64,000 bases of DNA from Curvibacter sp. CHRR-16 (GTDB lineage: Bacteria; Pseudomonadota; Gammaproteobacteria; Burkholderiales; Burkholderiaceae_C): assembly GCF_018474005.1 (NCBI RefSeq), contig NZ_JAHCSH010000001.1, forward strand, positions 62,001-126,000, read 5' to 3'. Below are positions 34,979 through 45,103 of the stretch, in pieces (positions within the stretch are counted from its first letter, which is position 1; each line of letters starts with the position of its first letter). The notes beneath the pieces were generated by a model. The model was given only the letters and a program-made list of their open reading frames with translations, was not told the origin of the DNA and made no database searches. Position numbers and translations under genes: made by a program.

Positions 34979-36223
34979 TTAGGCCACCAGTGATTCGGCC
35001 CAAGCCAGTGCTTGCAGGTGAGCCCAGTTCACTTGGTTGCTGGTCAGGTTCAGTTGCTTGCACAGGCGGGAAAAGGTGGCTTCATCGCTTTGCTCACAGG
35101 CTACCACCAGCGCCAGGTGGAGGGCCAGTGGGCCGGTTTGCAACAGCAGCGCTTCGGTGATGCTGGCAGGCAGCAGCATCTGGGCCAGTGCGGTGTCCAT
35201 GGGAACGCCCAGCATGGTATCTAGCAAAGAAAAAATCCCCACCACAAAGGCGTTGTCGGTGTCGTCGCTGCTGGCTTCGGTTTCGCTGAGCAGCAGCTCC
35301 ATCATGCGCCCGCGTACCACGGCGGTACTGCCCACAGCCGCTGCGCTTTGGTTGGCGTGCGAGGTAGTCAGCAGCAGAGCCGACCATTTGAAGAGCTTTT
35401 GCAGCCCCAGCAGCATGACGGCGTGGCGGAAGGAGGTGACCTCGGTGCGCATGCCAAAGCTGGCGGAGTTGATAAAGCGCAGCAGGTTGAATGAGAGTGT
35501 GGGGTCGCGTTTGAGCACTTCTTCAATCTCGGCTGTGCTGGCCTGCTGGCGCACCAAGTTGATAAGCTGCAAGATGGACGACTGGCTGGAGTGAATGCGC
35601 TGTCCCTCCACCAGCACGGGGTTGGCAAACCAATAGCCTTGGAACAGGTCTATGCCCAAGGCGTGCAGGGCGCGGAACTGGGCATCGGTCTCCACCTTTT
35701 CGGCTACCAATTGCACAGGCGGGCCATCGTTGCGCGCACTGTGCACGATTTGCGCCAACTCGCTGATAGGGAAGGCTTGGTTGTCCAGCTTGATGAAGCT
35801 GGCCAGCTCGCGCCAAGGGGCATAGCTTTTCTGCAGCACCGTATGGTCAAAGGCCAGTCGAAAGCCCTTCTGCCGCATTTTTTGCAGCGTGGGAGCCAAG
35901 TCGGCAATGCTGCTGGTGCTGTTTTCAGGCAGCGGAGGTATTTCCAGCACCACGTGCTGGGGCGATACCAAGTCCAAATGCCCACTGGCCAAGCTGGTGT
36001 GTGTGCAGTTGATGAACAGGGTGGGGTAAGTGTTCAGGCCGCCATCGTCCTGCGCCACCATCAAAAAGTTGAACAGCAACTGTGCATCGCTGGCTGCTGT
36101 GTGCTCGCCCGAAGGGCGCGAGCGGTTGAACAGCTCGTAGGCGACGACGCTGCGCTCTTTGTCCACAATGGCTTGGCGGGCGATGGACATGGGCTCAGTT
36201 TGCAGGGGTAGGGCGTTGCTCAT
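34979..36223 (-). CDS. EAL-like/HDOD signalling protein
   Basis: This 414-residue cytosolic protein has an N-terminal EAL-like domain (about 12-210) and a C-terminal HDOD domain (about 215-400, with LINLVRQQASTAEIEEVLKRDPTLSFNLLRFINSASFG). The EAL signature itself is changed (YELFNRSRP instead of ExLxR) and several metal residues cannot be found, so it is probably a non-catalytic sensor of the YuxH type. The start at 36223 lies 29 bp inside the DUF455 gene in another frame, so translation is coupled. Such proteins occur in c-di-GMP networks, which are prominent in this window. Confidence 0.85.
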   Translation of the reverse strand: MSNALPLQTEPMSIARQAIVDKERSVVAYELFNRSRPSGEHTAASDAQLLFNFLMVAQDDGGLNTYPTLFINCTHTSLASGHLDLVSPQHVVLEIPPLPENSTSSIADLAPTLQKMRQKGFRLAFDHTVLQKSYAPWRELASFIKLDNQAFPISELAQIVHSARNDGPPVQLVAEKVETDAQFRALHALGIDLFQGYWFANPVLVEGQRIHSSQSSILQLINLVRQQASTAEIEEVLKRDPTLSFNLLRFINSASFGMRTEVTSFRHAVMLLGLQKLFKWSALLLTTSHANQSAAAVGSTAVVRGRMMELLLSETEASSDDTDNAFVVGIFSLLDTMLGVPMDTALAQMLLPASITEALLLQTGPLALHLALVVACEQSDEATFSRLCKQLNLTSNQVNWAHLQALAWAESLVA

Positions 36224-37031
36224 GCTGGTTTTGTAGCAGAAGTTGTTCGAGTTCCGTAGCGCTAAAGCCCGCTTGGGCGCGTGCTTGCAGATTAAACGGT
36301 GGTTTGGGTTTGGGCGCGCGGTAGTGCTGGGCAGCATAGGCGTAAAAGGCGTGGGGTTCGCGCTGCTCGCGTTCGCACAGCCAGTAAAACCAACGGTTGC
36401 CCGTGGCCACATGGCCAATTTCTTCGCGCAGTATGGTGTCCAACACTGGCAGTAGGGCCAGGGCATCGGGTGAGCCCACGCGGCGCAGTTTGTCTTGGAT
36501 GACAGGGGTGGCATCCAGTCCGCGCGCCTCCAGCGTGCGGGGAACCAGCGCCATGCGGGCGGTGATGTGGTGGCGGGTGGCGCTGCACACATCCCACAGG
36601 CCTTGGTGGGCGGCAAAGTCGCCATAGGCGTAGCCCATGTGTCGCAGGCGTTCTTGTAGCAGGCTGAAATGCTGCGCCTCCTCATAAGCCACTTGCAGCC
36701 AGTCTTGGTAGTAGCTGGTGGGCATGTCGGCAAAGCGCCACACCGCATCCAATGCCAGGGCGATAGCGTTGTACTCAATGTGGGCAATGGAATGGGCCAG
36801 TGCAGCCAGTCCGTCACGGGTGTAGGGGGAGCGGCGCGGCACGTCCTGTGGCGCTACCAACTGCAGCTGGGGTGGGTTACCGGGTTGGGCATCGTCGTAC
36901 TGCAGGTGCAGCGCGACGTGGGTATCCAAGCGGGTCTCGTGCCGTTGCTTGAAAAGCGCCAGCACCGCCTCCACCTTGGCTTGGGGGTCTGAGAGAGAAA
37001 ATGCCTGCAAGGCAAGGTTGCGCAAGTCCAT
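36195..37031 (-). CDS. DUF455-family ferritin-like protein
   Basis: This 278-residue protein starts at the ATG at 37031 (MDLRNLALQAF). The ferritin-like helices carry iron-ligand-like residues: HSIAHIEYNAIALALDAVWRF, YYQDWLQVAYEEAQHFSLLQERL, and ILREEIGHVATGNRWF. The pattern E..H on paired helices is as in DUF455, which is distantly related to the tRNA hydroxylase MiaE. The reaction is unknown. Its 3' end overlaps the EAL/HDOD gene by 29 bp, and the divergent neighbour is hslO. Confidence 0.85.
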   Translation of the reverse strand: MDLRNLALQAFSLSDPQAKVEAVLALFKQRHETRLDTHVALHLQYDDAQPGNPPQLQLVAPQDVPRRSPYTRDGLAALAHSIAHIEYNAIALALDAVWRFADMPTSYYQDWLQVAYEEAQHFSLLQERLRHMGYAYGDFAAHQGLWDVCSATRHHITARMALVPRTLEARGLDATPVIQDKLRRVGSPDALALLPVLDTILREEIGHVATGNRWFYWLCEREQREPHAFYAYAAQHYRAPKPKPPFNLQARAQAGFSATELEQLLLQNQHEQRPTPAN

Positions 37032-37107
37032 CTCTACAATTCTAGGTTTATCAAGCAGCGCCGCCGCGTATGGCCTGATAGCAGGCCAGCCATGACTGGA
37101 GAAAACA

Positions 37108-38082
37108 ATGTCCGAACTACACAAATTCCTGTTTGAAGGCCTGCCTGTGCGCGGTGCCATCGTGCGCCTGACTGATGCGTGGCAAGAAGTGCTGCAACGC
37201 CGTGCCAACAACACCGAAACAGGTCCCTATCCACTGGCCTTGCAATCTTTGCTGGGTGAGATGTCCGCTGCTGCGGTGCTGATGCAGTCCAGCATCCAAT
37301 TTGATGGCGACTTGGTACTGCAAATCTTTGGCGATGGCCCTGTGAAAGTGGCGGTGGTGGAAGTCGGGCCAGACCTGTCTTTCCGCACCACGGCCACTCT
37401 GCAGGGCGAAGTGGCTGACCATGTGCCACTGAGCCACATGGTCAACACCACGGGCCAAGGCCGTTGCGCTATCACGCTGGATCCGTCCGATGCGGGTAAA
37501 GAAGCTGGTCAGCAACCCTATCAAGGTGTGGTGCCACTCTCCGATCCACAGGGCAAGCCCTTGCACCACGTAAACCAAATGCTGCAGCACTACATGCAGC
37601 AAAGCGAACAGTTGCCCACCACCTTGGTGCTGGCTGCAGACGACAAGGTGGCTGCAGGCCTCTTTATTCAGCGCCTGCCGCTGGAAGGCACGGGCAACCT
37701 GCAAGGCCAAGGTGTGGTGTTGACCGACGAGGAGCTCGATGAGCACTACAACCGCATCTCGATCCTGGCCAGCAGCCTCAAGCGTGAGGAGCTATTGGGC
37801 TTGGATGTGGAAACCATTTTGCGCCGCCTGTTCTGGGAAGAAGACGTGCGCCGCTTTGCGCCCGATACCCCGCGTTTTGATTGCTCCTGCAGCATGGAGC
37901 GTGTGCAGCGCATGGTGCAAAGCTTGGGCCGCGAAGAGGTGGAGGCCATTTTGGCCGAGCGCCCCAATATCGAAGTGGGCTGCGAGTTCTGCGGTGCCCA
38001 GTACCGTCTGGATCCGATTGATGCCGCTCAACTGTTTTTGGCACCTGAGCATCGGCACGACCAAGGTGCGGGGCGGCATTAA
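37108..38082 (+). CDS. hslO: Redox-regulated chaperone Hsp33
   Basis: This 324-residue cytosolic holdase is switched on by oxidative unfolding. The C-terminal zinc switch has C259-x-C261 (DCSCS) and C292-x-x-C295 (CEFCGAQY). The N-terminal fold has FLFEGLPVRGAIVRL and the central region has HMVNTTGQGRCAITLDP. The product is about 30 residues longer than the E. coli one. It is a single gene, 137 bp before the large kinase gene; that gap is AT-rich and holds no gene that I can see. Confidence 0.94.
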   Translation: MSELHKFLFEGLPVRGAIVRLTDAWQEVLQRRANNTETGPYPLALQSLLGEMSAAAVLMQSSIQFDGDLVLQIFGDGPVKVAVVEVGPDLSFRTTATLQGEVADHVPLSHMVNTTGQGRCAITLDPSDAGKEAGQQPYQGVVPLSDPQGKPLHHVNQMLQHYMQQSEQLPTTLVLAADDKVAAGLFIQRLPLEGTGNLQGQGVVLTDEELDEHYNRISILASSLKREELLGLDVETILRRLFWEEDVRRFAPDTPRFDCSCSMERVQRMVQSLGREEVEAILAERPNIEVGCEFCGAQYRLDPIDAAQLFLAPEHRHDQGAGRH

Positions 38083-38219
38083 ATAATACTTTTAGCTACA
38101 GTTATAGACATTTGTTTCACTACTGCGGTTAAGAAAGCTTTCACTAATAGACAGCTCCACTGACAATGAATAGATCCAGCTATCTTTAACGAAGCTGGGA
38201 GTCAGGGAGCCATCTAAAA

Positions 38220-41200
38220 ATGAAACAGCGCTTCATTGCAGCTAGTGTCTTGGCCGTGGCATTGCCAATAGCGACCTATTTTGGCCGCTTGCTGTTGCCA
38301 ATTGATTTACACCAGCAGCCTTTGCTGGTTACGTTTATTCCTGCCATGCTGGTAGTTGCTTTGCTGGGCGGTAAGTGGCCTGGCTTTTTAGCTACTGCTG
38401 TAACCACCTTGCTGGCAGCATTCAGTCTGTCGCCAGAGACCCCCTTCTTTGTTTTCAGTGAGGATGATTTATACCGCTTAGGAATGGTTGTTTTCAGCGG
38501 TTTATTGGTCAGTGTTTTGGCGCAAAAAATGCTGGATAACAAAACCTATTTGCAGCGCCTCCACGCGCAAGCTGCAGACCAAGAGCGCCGCTTGCGCACG
38601 GTGCTGGAAACATCTCCAACCGGAATTTACGAAACCGATGCCCAGGGGGCTTGTGTGCTGGTGAATAGCACTTGGCAGGGATTTGCGGGTTTAACGCAGG
38701 AACAGGCCTTGGGCAGTGGGTGGTTGCGTGGCATCCATCCCGAAGATAGAGACAAAGTGTCCAGTGCGTGGGAACACATGGTCAAAGCAGGAGGGCGTTG
38801 GGCACTCGAATACCGCATGCAGAACTGCATCACTGGGGTTGTTACTTGGATATCGGGAACGGCAGCGCCGATTTGCCAAGCTGATGGTCATATCACTGGC
38901 TATGTGGGGGCCAATAACAACATCACAGCCCGTAAGACGGCAGAAAAGCATTTGCGCATGAGCGAAATGCGCTTTCTGTCGTCGATCTCGAACGTGCGGG
39001 ACTACTCCATCATCTTTTTGACAACAGATGGTTTGATCGAGTCTTGGAACGATGGGGCCAAACACGTTAAAGGGTACGAGGCCGAGGAGATTATTGGCAA
39101 ACCCATCAGTGTGTTTTACACGCCTGAGGATGTGGCGACTGGCAAGCCTGAGCGGCTGTTGCAGCAGGCCAAGCTCCAAGGTAGTGCCAAAGACATGGGG
39201 CAGCGTGTGCGCAAAAATGGTGAACGTTTCAGTGCCGATGTGGTCATCGTTGCCTTGAACGATGAAGATGGTCATTTCAATGGCTATGCCAAAGTGGTGC
39301 GTGATATCTCGGATCGGGTGGACAGTGAAAAAGCCTTGCGGGACAGTTGGAACCGCTTGAGGGCTGCGGCATCGGCGGGCATTATTGGTATTTGGGATTG
39401 GGATTTGCAAACCCAACACTTGTACTGGGACAGTGTGATGCACAAGCTCTACGGAGTCTCTGAGGAAGACTGGGAGGGCGTGTATGGGGCTTGGCTGCGT
39501 GCCGTTCACCCTGACGATGTGGCTTATGTCGAGGGGGAGATGCAAGCCGCTTTGCGGGGCGAGCGGGACTATGCCCCGGAATTTCGCATCGTATGGCCCA
39601 GTGGCGAGGTGCGGTATATCAAGGCCGCTTCGTACACTACTTTTGATGATGGTAAGCCGCTGCGTATGGTGGGGGTGAACTACGATGTGACAGCCCTTAA
39701 AACCGTCGAGCACGATTTGACGGTGGCCAAAAACAAGGCTGAGGCCGCCAGCCGTGCCAAGTCCGATTTTGTGGCCAACATGAGCCACGAAATACGCACC
39801 CCCATGAATGCCGTGATTGGCTTGTCGCAATTGCTGCTCGATAGCGAGCTCGACACCCGTCAGCGTGACTATTTGACCAAATTGCACACGTCGGCGCGAT
39901 CACTGCTGGGCATTCTCAATGACATTCTCGATTATTCGAAGATGGAGGCGGGCAAGCTCGATATCGAGTCAGTGGATTTCTCAATGGTCGAGCTATTGGA
40001 GAACATTTCCACCTTGTTTGCTTTGGCCGCCGACAGCAAGGGTTTGGAGCTGGTGTTCGATATCGCATCCGACATTCCGATGGTGCTGGTGGGCGATTCC
40101 CTGCGCCTGCGACAGATCATTAACAACTTGCTGGGCAATGCCATCAAATTCACCAGCAAGGGCTACGTCCAGTTATCCATGTCGGTGCAAGAGCGATTAG
40201 GCGATCGCATCGTGCTCCAAACTACGGTGCGCGATACCGGCATTGGCATGAGCACAGAGTTGCAAGCACGCCTATTCCAAGCCTTTGAGCAAGCCGATGC
40301 CTCTACCACCCGCCAATATGGGGGCAGTGGCTTGGGTTTGATCATTGCCCAACGCTTGGTGGAGCTGATGTCGGGGACGATGGTGGTGGAGAGTGCCCCC
40401 GGCTTTGGAAGTGCCTTCACCTTCACAGTCGAGCTCAAGGTCTCGAAAACGCCCATGCAACCCCGTTCAGCGGCTAGCTTGCAGGGAATGCGCACGCTCA
40501 TCATTGATGACCAAGAGGCGGCCTGCTTGGCCATGTCCAACCTTATTAGCGCATGGGACTTTGATGTGGATGTGGCCCATTCCAGCCAAGAAGGATTGGA
40601 TAAATTTGTCGCTGCCCTGCAGCGCAATATGCCTTACGAGTTGGTCATGCTTGATTGGCGGCTACCGGAGATGGATGGCATTGAATTGGCACACCACATG
40701 CGGGAAGAGGAAACCCTGTGGGCTACGCATCACTCGCCTGCCATTGTGGTCATGGTGACGGCTTACGGACGCCAAGATGTGGCCAAGCTCTCACCCGAAG
40801 TGCGCTTGGATGCCATTTTGGACAAGCCCATCATCCCTTCGCAGCTATTGGATTTGGTGAGCAGTTTGCAGCAGGGGATGGGCGGGCCTCAAGCATTTGA
40901 AGACTGGGGCGATTTGCAGCGCAATCGCATGAAAGCCTTTGCCATACGCGGTGCCACAGTGTTGCTGGTGGAAGATAACCCTACCAACCAATTGGTGGCC
41001 TACGCCTTGCTCGAAAAATTAGGACTGCGCATTGTGATTGCGGGCAGCGGTCAGGAAGCGATTGAGCAGAGCAAAGTTCATACTTTTGCGGCTATTTTGA
41101 TGGATTTGCAAATGCCTGGTATGGGGGGGATAGAGGCAACGCGGTATATCCGAACTCTGCCGCAGGGGCAGAGTGTCCCCATCATCGCGATGACTGCGGC

Positions 41201-41960
41201 CACCCTGCCATCGGATCGGCAAGCCGCGCAGGAGGTGGGCATGAATGATTTCTTGCCCAAGCCGATCGACGTTACCGAGCTTACCAGTGTGCTGCTGCGC
41301 TGGATCCAACCCACGCAGCACGAGAGCGTTGCCATGCTGGATGCAGCGCAGCCCTTGGCGCAGCGGAAAACATCCTTTTTTGTGGCTGGTTTGGCGCTCC
41401 CAGAAGCTGCGGCCCGCCTAGGGGGCGATTGGGGCTTGCTGCGTCGCATCGTGCAAAGCTTTGCCATCGACATGTACAAGGTGCCCCAAGAGTTGCAGCA
41501 TCTGCTATCACAAGGGCGCATGCAAAGCGCCAGCGAACTGGTGCATACCGTCAAGGGTGTTGCCAAAACCATTGGCGCTACCGAGTTGGCCGTACTGGCT
41601 GAGCAGCTCGAAATGGAAATGCAGCAAGGACTCTCGACATCGCACAACGCCTTTGCATTGGCGCTGGTCAATGTGTGCGACGCCATTCGCAGGTTGCCCG
41701 CTGACGACATGGCACAGCCTGCGCGTGATCTGCCCAAAGAGCGTATGCAGGCTTTGCTGCACGATATTCATACCGCCTTGCAGCAGTCTAGGTTTGTGTC
41801 GCCGAAATGGTTGGAAGAGTTGGGGGCTGGCGTATCTACCCCTGTACAACACATCGTGTACAGCAAGCTGTTGGCACAAATTGAGGCGCTGTCTTACGAC
41901 ACCGCACTGAGCACATTGCAGGAGTTGGCCTCATGTTGCCAACTGGAAATAGGTGAATAG
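38220..41960 (+). CDS. Multi-domain hybrid histidine kinase (PAS3-HK-REC2-Hpt)
   Basis: This 1246-residue phosphorelay protein has a membrane region of about four short helices (1-110) resembling DUF4118, and then three PAS/PAC units (about 120-240, 245-370, 375-500). HisKA has its phospho-His near residue 523 ([10 protein letters not shown]). The ATPase domain lies at about 620-735 (GNAIKF, DTGIGM, GGSGLGL). REC1 is at about 755-880 (Asp in [11 protein letters not shown]), REC2 at about 913-1030 (Asp in [12 protein letters not shown]), and Hpt near 1065-1150 (phospho-His in LVHTVKG). The layout is BarA-like. It ends 4 bp before a receiver-GGDEF gene, its probable partner. Confidence 0.93.
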   Translation: MKQRFIAASVLAVALPIATYFGRLLLPIDLHQQPLLVTFIPAMLVVALLGGKWPGFLATAVTTLLAAFSLSPETPFFVFSEDDLYRLGMVVFSGLLVSVLAQKMLDNKTYLQRLHAQAADQERRLRTVLETSPTGIYETDAQGACVLVNSTWQGFAGLTQEQALGSGWLRGIHPEDRDKVSSAWEHMVKAGGRWALEYRMQNCITGVVTWISGTAAPICQADGHITGYVGANNNITARKTAEKHLRMSEMRFLSSISNVRDYSIIFLTTDGLIESWNDGAKHVKGYEAEEIIGKPISVFYTPEDVATGKPERLLQQAKLQGSAKDMGQRVRKNGERFSADVVIVALNDEDGHFNGYAKVVRDISDRVDSEKALRDSWNRLRAAASAGIIGIWDWDLQTQHLYWDSVMHKLYGVSEEDWEGVYGAWLRAVHPDDVAYVEGEMQAALRGERDYAPEFRIVWPSGEVRYIKAASYTTFDDGKPLRMVGVNYDVTALKTVEHDLTVAKNKAEAASRAKSDFVANMSHEIRTPMNAVIGLSQLLLDSELDTRQRDYLTKLHTSARSLLGILNDILDYSKMEAGKLDIESVDFSMVELLENISTLFALAADSKGLELVFDIASDIPMVLVGDSLRLRQIINNLLGNAIKFTSKGYVQLSMSVQERLGDRIVLQTTVRDTGIGMSTELQARLFQAFEQADASTTRQYGGSGLGLIIAQRLVELMSGTMVVESAPGFGSAFTFTVELKVSKTPMQPRSAASLQGMRTLIIDDQEAACLAMSNLISAWDFDVDVAHSSQEGLDKFVAALQRNMPYELVMLDWRLPEMDGIELAHHMREEETLWATHHSPAIVVMVTAYGRQDVAKLSPEVRLDAILDKPIIPSQLLDLVSSLQQGMGGPQAFEDWGDLQRNRMKAFAIRGATVLLVEDNPTNQLVAYALLEKLGLRIVIAGSGQEAIEQSKVHTFAAILMDLQMPGMGGIEATRYIRTLPQGQSVPIIAMTAATLPSDRQAAQEVGMNDFLPKPIDVTELTSVLLRWIQPTQHESVAMLDAAQPLAQRKTSFFVAGLALPEAAARLGGDWGLLRRIVQSFAIDMYKVPQELQHLLSQGRMQSASELVHTVKGVAKTIGATELAVLAEQLEMEMQQGLSTSHNAFALALVNVCDAIRRLPADDMAQPARDLPKERMQALLHDIHTALQQSRFVSPKWLEELGAGVSTPVQHIVYSKLLAQIEALSYDTALSTLQELASCCQLEIGE

Positions 41961-41964
41961 AGCC

Positions 41965-42897
41965 ATGGATGCACTCATGACCTTGCAGCAGTCCACGTGC
42001 CATCGGATTTTGATTGTGGACGACACGCCAGCCAATATTCAGGTTGTTGCAAGCGCCTTGCACGAAGACTATGAGGTGCTCATTGCCAGCAGCGCGCGCA
42101 AAGCGCTGGAGCTGTTGAAGCGAGAGCACAAGCCCGATCTCATCTTGCTCGATGTGATGATGCCCGATATGGATGGCTACACCCTGTGTGGTCAACTCAA
42201 ACAGGATCCCGAGTTGGCCGATATCCCGGTGATTTTCATCACCGCCTTGTCTGGCTCTGCCGATGAGACCAAAGGCTTGAGCGTCGGTGGCAGCGACTTC
42301 ATTTCCAAACCGATCAACGTGGCCGTTTTGCGTGCCCGAGTCAAAACCCATTTGGCGCTCAAGCAGCATGCGGATTTGTTGCGCAGCATGGTGTATGTGG
42401 ATGGATTAACGGGGGTTGCCAATCGCCGGCGATTTGACGAGGCCTTGCAAACGGCCTATCGCAACTGCGTGCGCCATGCCAAGGACTTGAGTTTGTTGAT
42501 GATTGATGTGGATTACTTCAAGCGCTACAACGACTATTACGGCCACCAAGCAGGAGACCAGTGCTTGCAAAAAATAGCTACCGCCTTGAGCTCAGTGCTG
42601 CACAGGGGCTATGACCTGGTGGCCCGCTATGGCGGGGAAGAGTTTGTGTGTTTGGTGCCAGAGTGCGATTTCACCTCTGCCCAACGCATGGCCGAAGCAC
42701 TGCGCGCTGCCGTTTTGGCTTTGGATATTGCGCATGCCGATTCCCCCATTGCGCCGCGTGTGACGGTCAGTGTCGGGGTTTCGACCGGGCGTGCAGATCG
42801 CTGCCACAGTCCGCACGTCTTGCTAGAAAAAGCCGATGCTGCACTGTATGAGGCCAAACGCCAAGGACGCGACAGGGTAGTGGCGACAGCGCTGTGA
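41965..42897 (+). CDS. Receiver-GGDEF response regulator (diguanylate cyclase)
   Basis: This 310-residue protein makes cyclic di-GMP when phosphorylated. The receiver (residues 1-120) has VDDTPAN, phospho-Asp in LILLDVMMPDMDG, and Lys in FISKPIN. The GGDEF domain (about 145-305) has the active GGEEF site, and an RxxD inhibitory site (RGYD) five residues earlier. The ATG at 41965 follows AGGTG at a fair distance; a GTG 12 bp upstream is possible. It follows the large hybrid kinase directly, so the Hpt of that kinase is the likely phosphate donor, which is inference. Confidence 0.92.
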   Translation: MDALMTLQQSTCHRILIVDDTPANIQVVASALHEDYEVLIASSARKALELLKREHKPDLILLDVMMPDMDGYTLCGQLKQDPELADIPVIFITALSGSADETKGLSVGGSDFISKPINVAVLRARVKTHLALKQHADLLRSMVYVDGLTGVANRRRFDEALQTAYRNCVRHAKDLSLLMIDVDYFKRYNDYYGHQAGDQCLQKIATALSSVLHRGYDLVARYGGEEFVCLVPECDFTSAQRMAEALRAAVLALDIAHADSPIAPRVTVSVGVSTGRADRCHSPHVLLEKADAALYEAKRQGRDRVVATAL

Positions 42898-42998
42898 CCC
42901 ACTGCTGAGCCCATGTCGCGCCACTAGAGATCGGGGGCGCCAGTCTGGCGGAAGGGAATTTATCGGAGAATCTCAACACCAACGTCCCCCAGAGAAGC

Positions 42999-44459
42999 AT
43001 GCCGCAGCACCCACCTTTTTATAAAAGCCATCGCCTTGTTGTCTTCGTTGGTACGCTCTTGTTCGTGGGGTTTTTGGCAATCACCTTCAGCAGTTACTGG
43101 GTCTCGCGTCAAGCTGTGCGCAGTGCCATCGTCGACCAAGAGTTGCCTTTGGCGGCCAGCAATATCTACGCCGAAATCCAAAAAGACTTTGTGCGCCATG
43201 TGCAGTTGGCTTCCACCATGGCCAACAACACTTTCTTGCGTGACTGGATGCTCCATGGTGAGCGGGATGTGGCGGCTCTCACCAAGTACCTGCGGGAGGT
43301 CAAAGGGCGCTACGGTGCCTTTACCAGCTTTGTGGTGTCAGAGCGCACAGCCAACTACTACACCGGTGAAGGCATTCTGAAAAAAATCTCGCCCCAAGAG
43401 CCCCGTGATCGCTGGTACTACCGCGTGCGCGGCATGCAGGTGCCTTACGAAATCAGTGACGATCCTGATATGGCGCACAAAGACGCCATGACCATTTTCA
43501 TCAACTACCGCATGCACGACCCCCAAGGCCACTATCTGGGTGTGGCCGGTGTGGGCATCACATTCGATGCGGTGCACCGCATCGTGGCTGACTACCAGAA
43601 ACGTTACCAGCGCACTGTCTATTTTGTGGATGCGCAAGGGCGCATGGTGCTGGCGGACGCGAACAACCGCAACGCACCGCAACAAACCAATCTGTCAGAT
43701 CGGCCAGGCTTGGCGCGCCAGCTGAGCACCATCTTGGCAGGCAAATCTGGCAGTTACGACTACCACTATGCCAACCGACACTACTTGCTCAATGTGCACT
43801 ACATCCCAGAGTTGCAGTGGTATTTGTTTGTAGAAAAAGACGAATCCGAGGCATTGTCCAGTGTGCACCGTGCGCTCTATGTCAATTTGCTGATTTGCAG
43901 TGTGGTAATGGTGGTGGTGCTGTCGCTGGCGCACCTGATCGTCAAACACTACCAGCGCAATATGGAGCTCCTCGCCACTACTGACGAGCTGACGGGGTTG
44001 CTCAACCGGCGTGCGTTCTTCCTCGTGATGGAGCGCCACATGGTCAACTACCAGCGCGATGCCAAGCCTTTTTGTTTGTTGTTGATCGATATCGACCACT
44101 TCAAAACCATCAACGACCGCTACGGGCACGATGTGGGTGACCAAGTGCTGCGTCTTGTAGCCGAGTTGCTGCGCAACTCATTGCGCCGCTCCGACATTGC
44201 AGTGCGCTGGGGGGGCGAAGAATTTTTGGTGTTCCTGCAGGGGTGTGAGATCGCAGACGCCATGCAGATGGCCGATGCTTTGCGCCTTGCTGTAGAACAA
44301 GCGAGCCTCAAGGTGGGGGATTTGAATATCCAACTCACACTGAGCGTGGGCGTGAGCGGCTACGCCGACGATGAGAGCACCGATGCCTGTATCCAGCGGG
44401 CGGATATGGCGCTGTATGAGGCCAAAAAAACCGGGCGCAATCGGGTTTGCTCTGCCTAA
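42999..44459 (+). CDS. Membrane diguanylate cyclase with periplasmic sensor
   Basis: This 486-residue inner-membrane protein has TM1 at about 14-36. A long periplasmic domain follows, resembling a double Cache fold (DRWYYRVRGMQVPYEIS, YLGVAGVGITFDAVHRIV, VYFVDAQGRMVLAD). TM2 is near 295-318 and is followed by a GGDEF domain. The active GGEEF is near residue 405, and an RxxD inhibitory site (RRSD) precedes it. It lies 101 bp after the receiver-GGDEF gene on the same strand, so it may be the third gene of a signalling unit. The sensed molecule is unknown; Cache domains often bind small carboxylates or amino acids. Confidence 0.92.
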   Translation: MPQHPPFYKSHRLVVFVGTLLFVGFLAITFSSYWVSRQAVRSAIVDQELPLAASNIYAEIQKDFVRHVQLASTMANNTFLRDWMLHGERDVAALTKYLREVKGRYGAFTSFVVSERTANYYTGEGILKKISPQEPRDRWYYRVRGMQVPYEISDDPDMAHKDAMTIFINYRMHDPQGHYLGVAGVGITFDAVHRIVADYQKRYQRTVYFVDAQGRMVLADANNRNAPQQTNLSDRPGLARQLSTILAGKSGSYDYHYANRHYLLNVHYIPELQWYLFVEKDESEALSSVHRALYVNLLICSVVMVVVLSLAHLIVKHYQRNMELLATTDELTGLLNRRAFFLVMERHMVNYQRDAKPFCLLLIDIDHFKTINDRYGHDVGDQVLRLVAELLRNSLRRSDIAVRWGGEEFLVFLQGCEIADAMQMADALRLAVEQASLKVGDLNIQLTLSVGVSGYADDESTDACIQRADMALYEAKKTGRNRVCSA

Positions 44460-45100
44460 GCGGTGGGAGCCAGCAGGGCCCTGAACAAAGCCCTCTCCCC
44501 TTCGGGGTGCGAGCAATTTTCGCAGCGGTGCCACAAGTCCAGCGCAGGGCTTGCGTTCTGCACGGGCTCTAAGGCACGGCGGATAGCGAGTACGGCCTGG
44601 GTGGTGCGCTCCAGACCTTGGCCACGCACCACGCTGAAGGGGATGCCCGCTTGGGCCAGCACCTCGCGCAGGCGGCGGTCTATGCGCTGCTGCATCTCCC
44701 GCCCATCGCGCTGGATGCCGTCGGCCTGCCACGGCAAATCGGTGGCCAGTACCAGCGTGACGGGCATGGCGCGCTGCCACGCCAGTGCCAAGGGGTAGAG
44801 GCTGTCGTCACCCAGTATCACGTCGCTGTAAATAGCGGTCATCAGCGCCGTGGTGTCGGTTACCACGTGGTGGGTGCGCAGCGCGTGTTGGATGCGCTCT
44901 TGCTGTGTCAGCGCAATGTGGGTTTGTTCGGGGCCACGCGGCAGGCGTTGGTGCGTGTCGCACCACTGGCGCAGGTATTCGCCAACCAGCTGGGTGCGCT
45001 CGGCTTGCAGCACCCCGCTGTGCAGCAAAGCGTGCTGCAGGCTGGTTTTGCCCGTGCACTCTGCGCCCAGTAAGGCAATACACAGGTGCTGGGCCGTCAC
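44456..45100 (-). CDS. NadR-like AAA-type nucleoside kinase
   Basis: This 214-residue P-loop protein has Walker A GAECTGKTSL near the N-terminus and resembles the ribosylnicotinamide kinase domain of NadR (AAA_28 group). DTTALMTAIYSDVILGD and DLPWQADGIQRDG match that group. No NMN-adenylyltransferase or HTH domain is fused. A short C-terminal tail has WHRCENCSHPEGE, a CxxC that might bind metal. The start is GTG at 45100, 3 bp after the isomerase gene. Nicotinamide riboside kinase activity is plausible but unproven. Confidence 0.78.
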   Translation of the reverse strand: MTAQHLCIALLGAECTGKTSLQHALLHSGVLQAERTQLVGEYLRQWCDTHQRLPRGPEQTHIALTQQERIQHALRTHHVVTDTTALMTAIYSDVILGDDSLYPLALAWQRAMPVTLVLATDLPWQADGIQRDGREMQQRIDRRLREVLAQAGIPFSVVRGQGLERTTQAVLAIRRALEPVQNASPALDLWHRCENCSHPEGERALFRALLAPTA

Positions 45101-45103
45101 GAT

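Noticed and set aside
38083..38219. AT-rich gap before the large kinase as a possible small RNA
   Set aside because: No clear promoter-terminator pair or strong hairpin was found.
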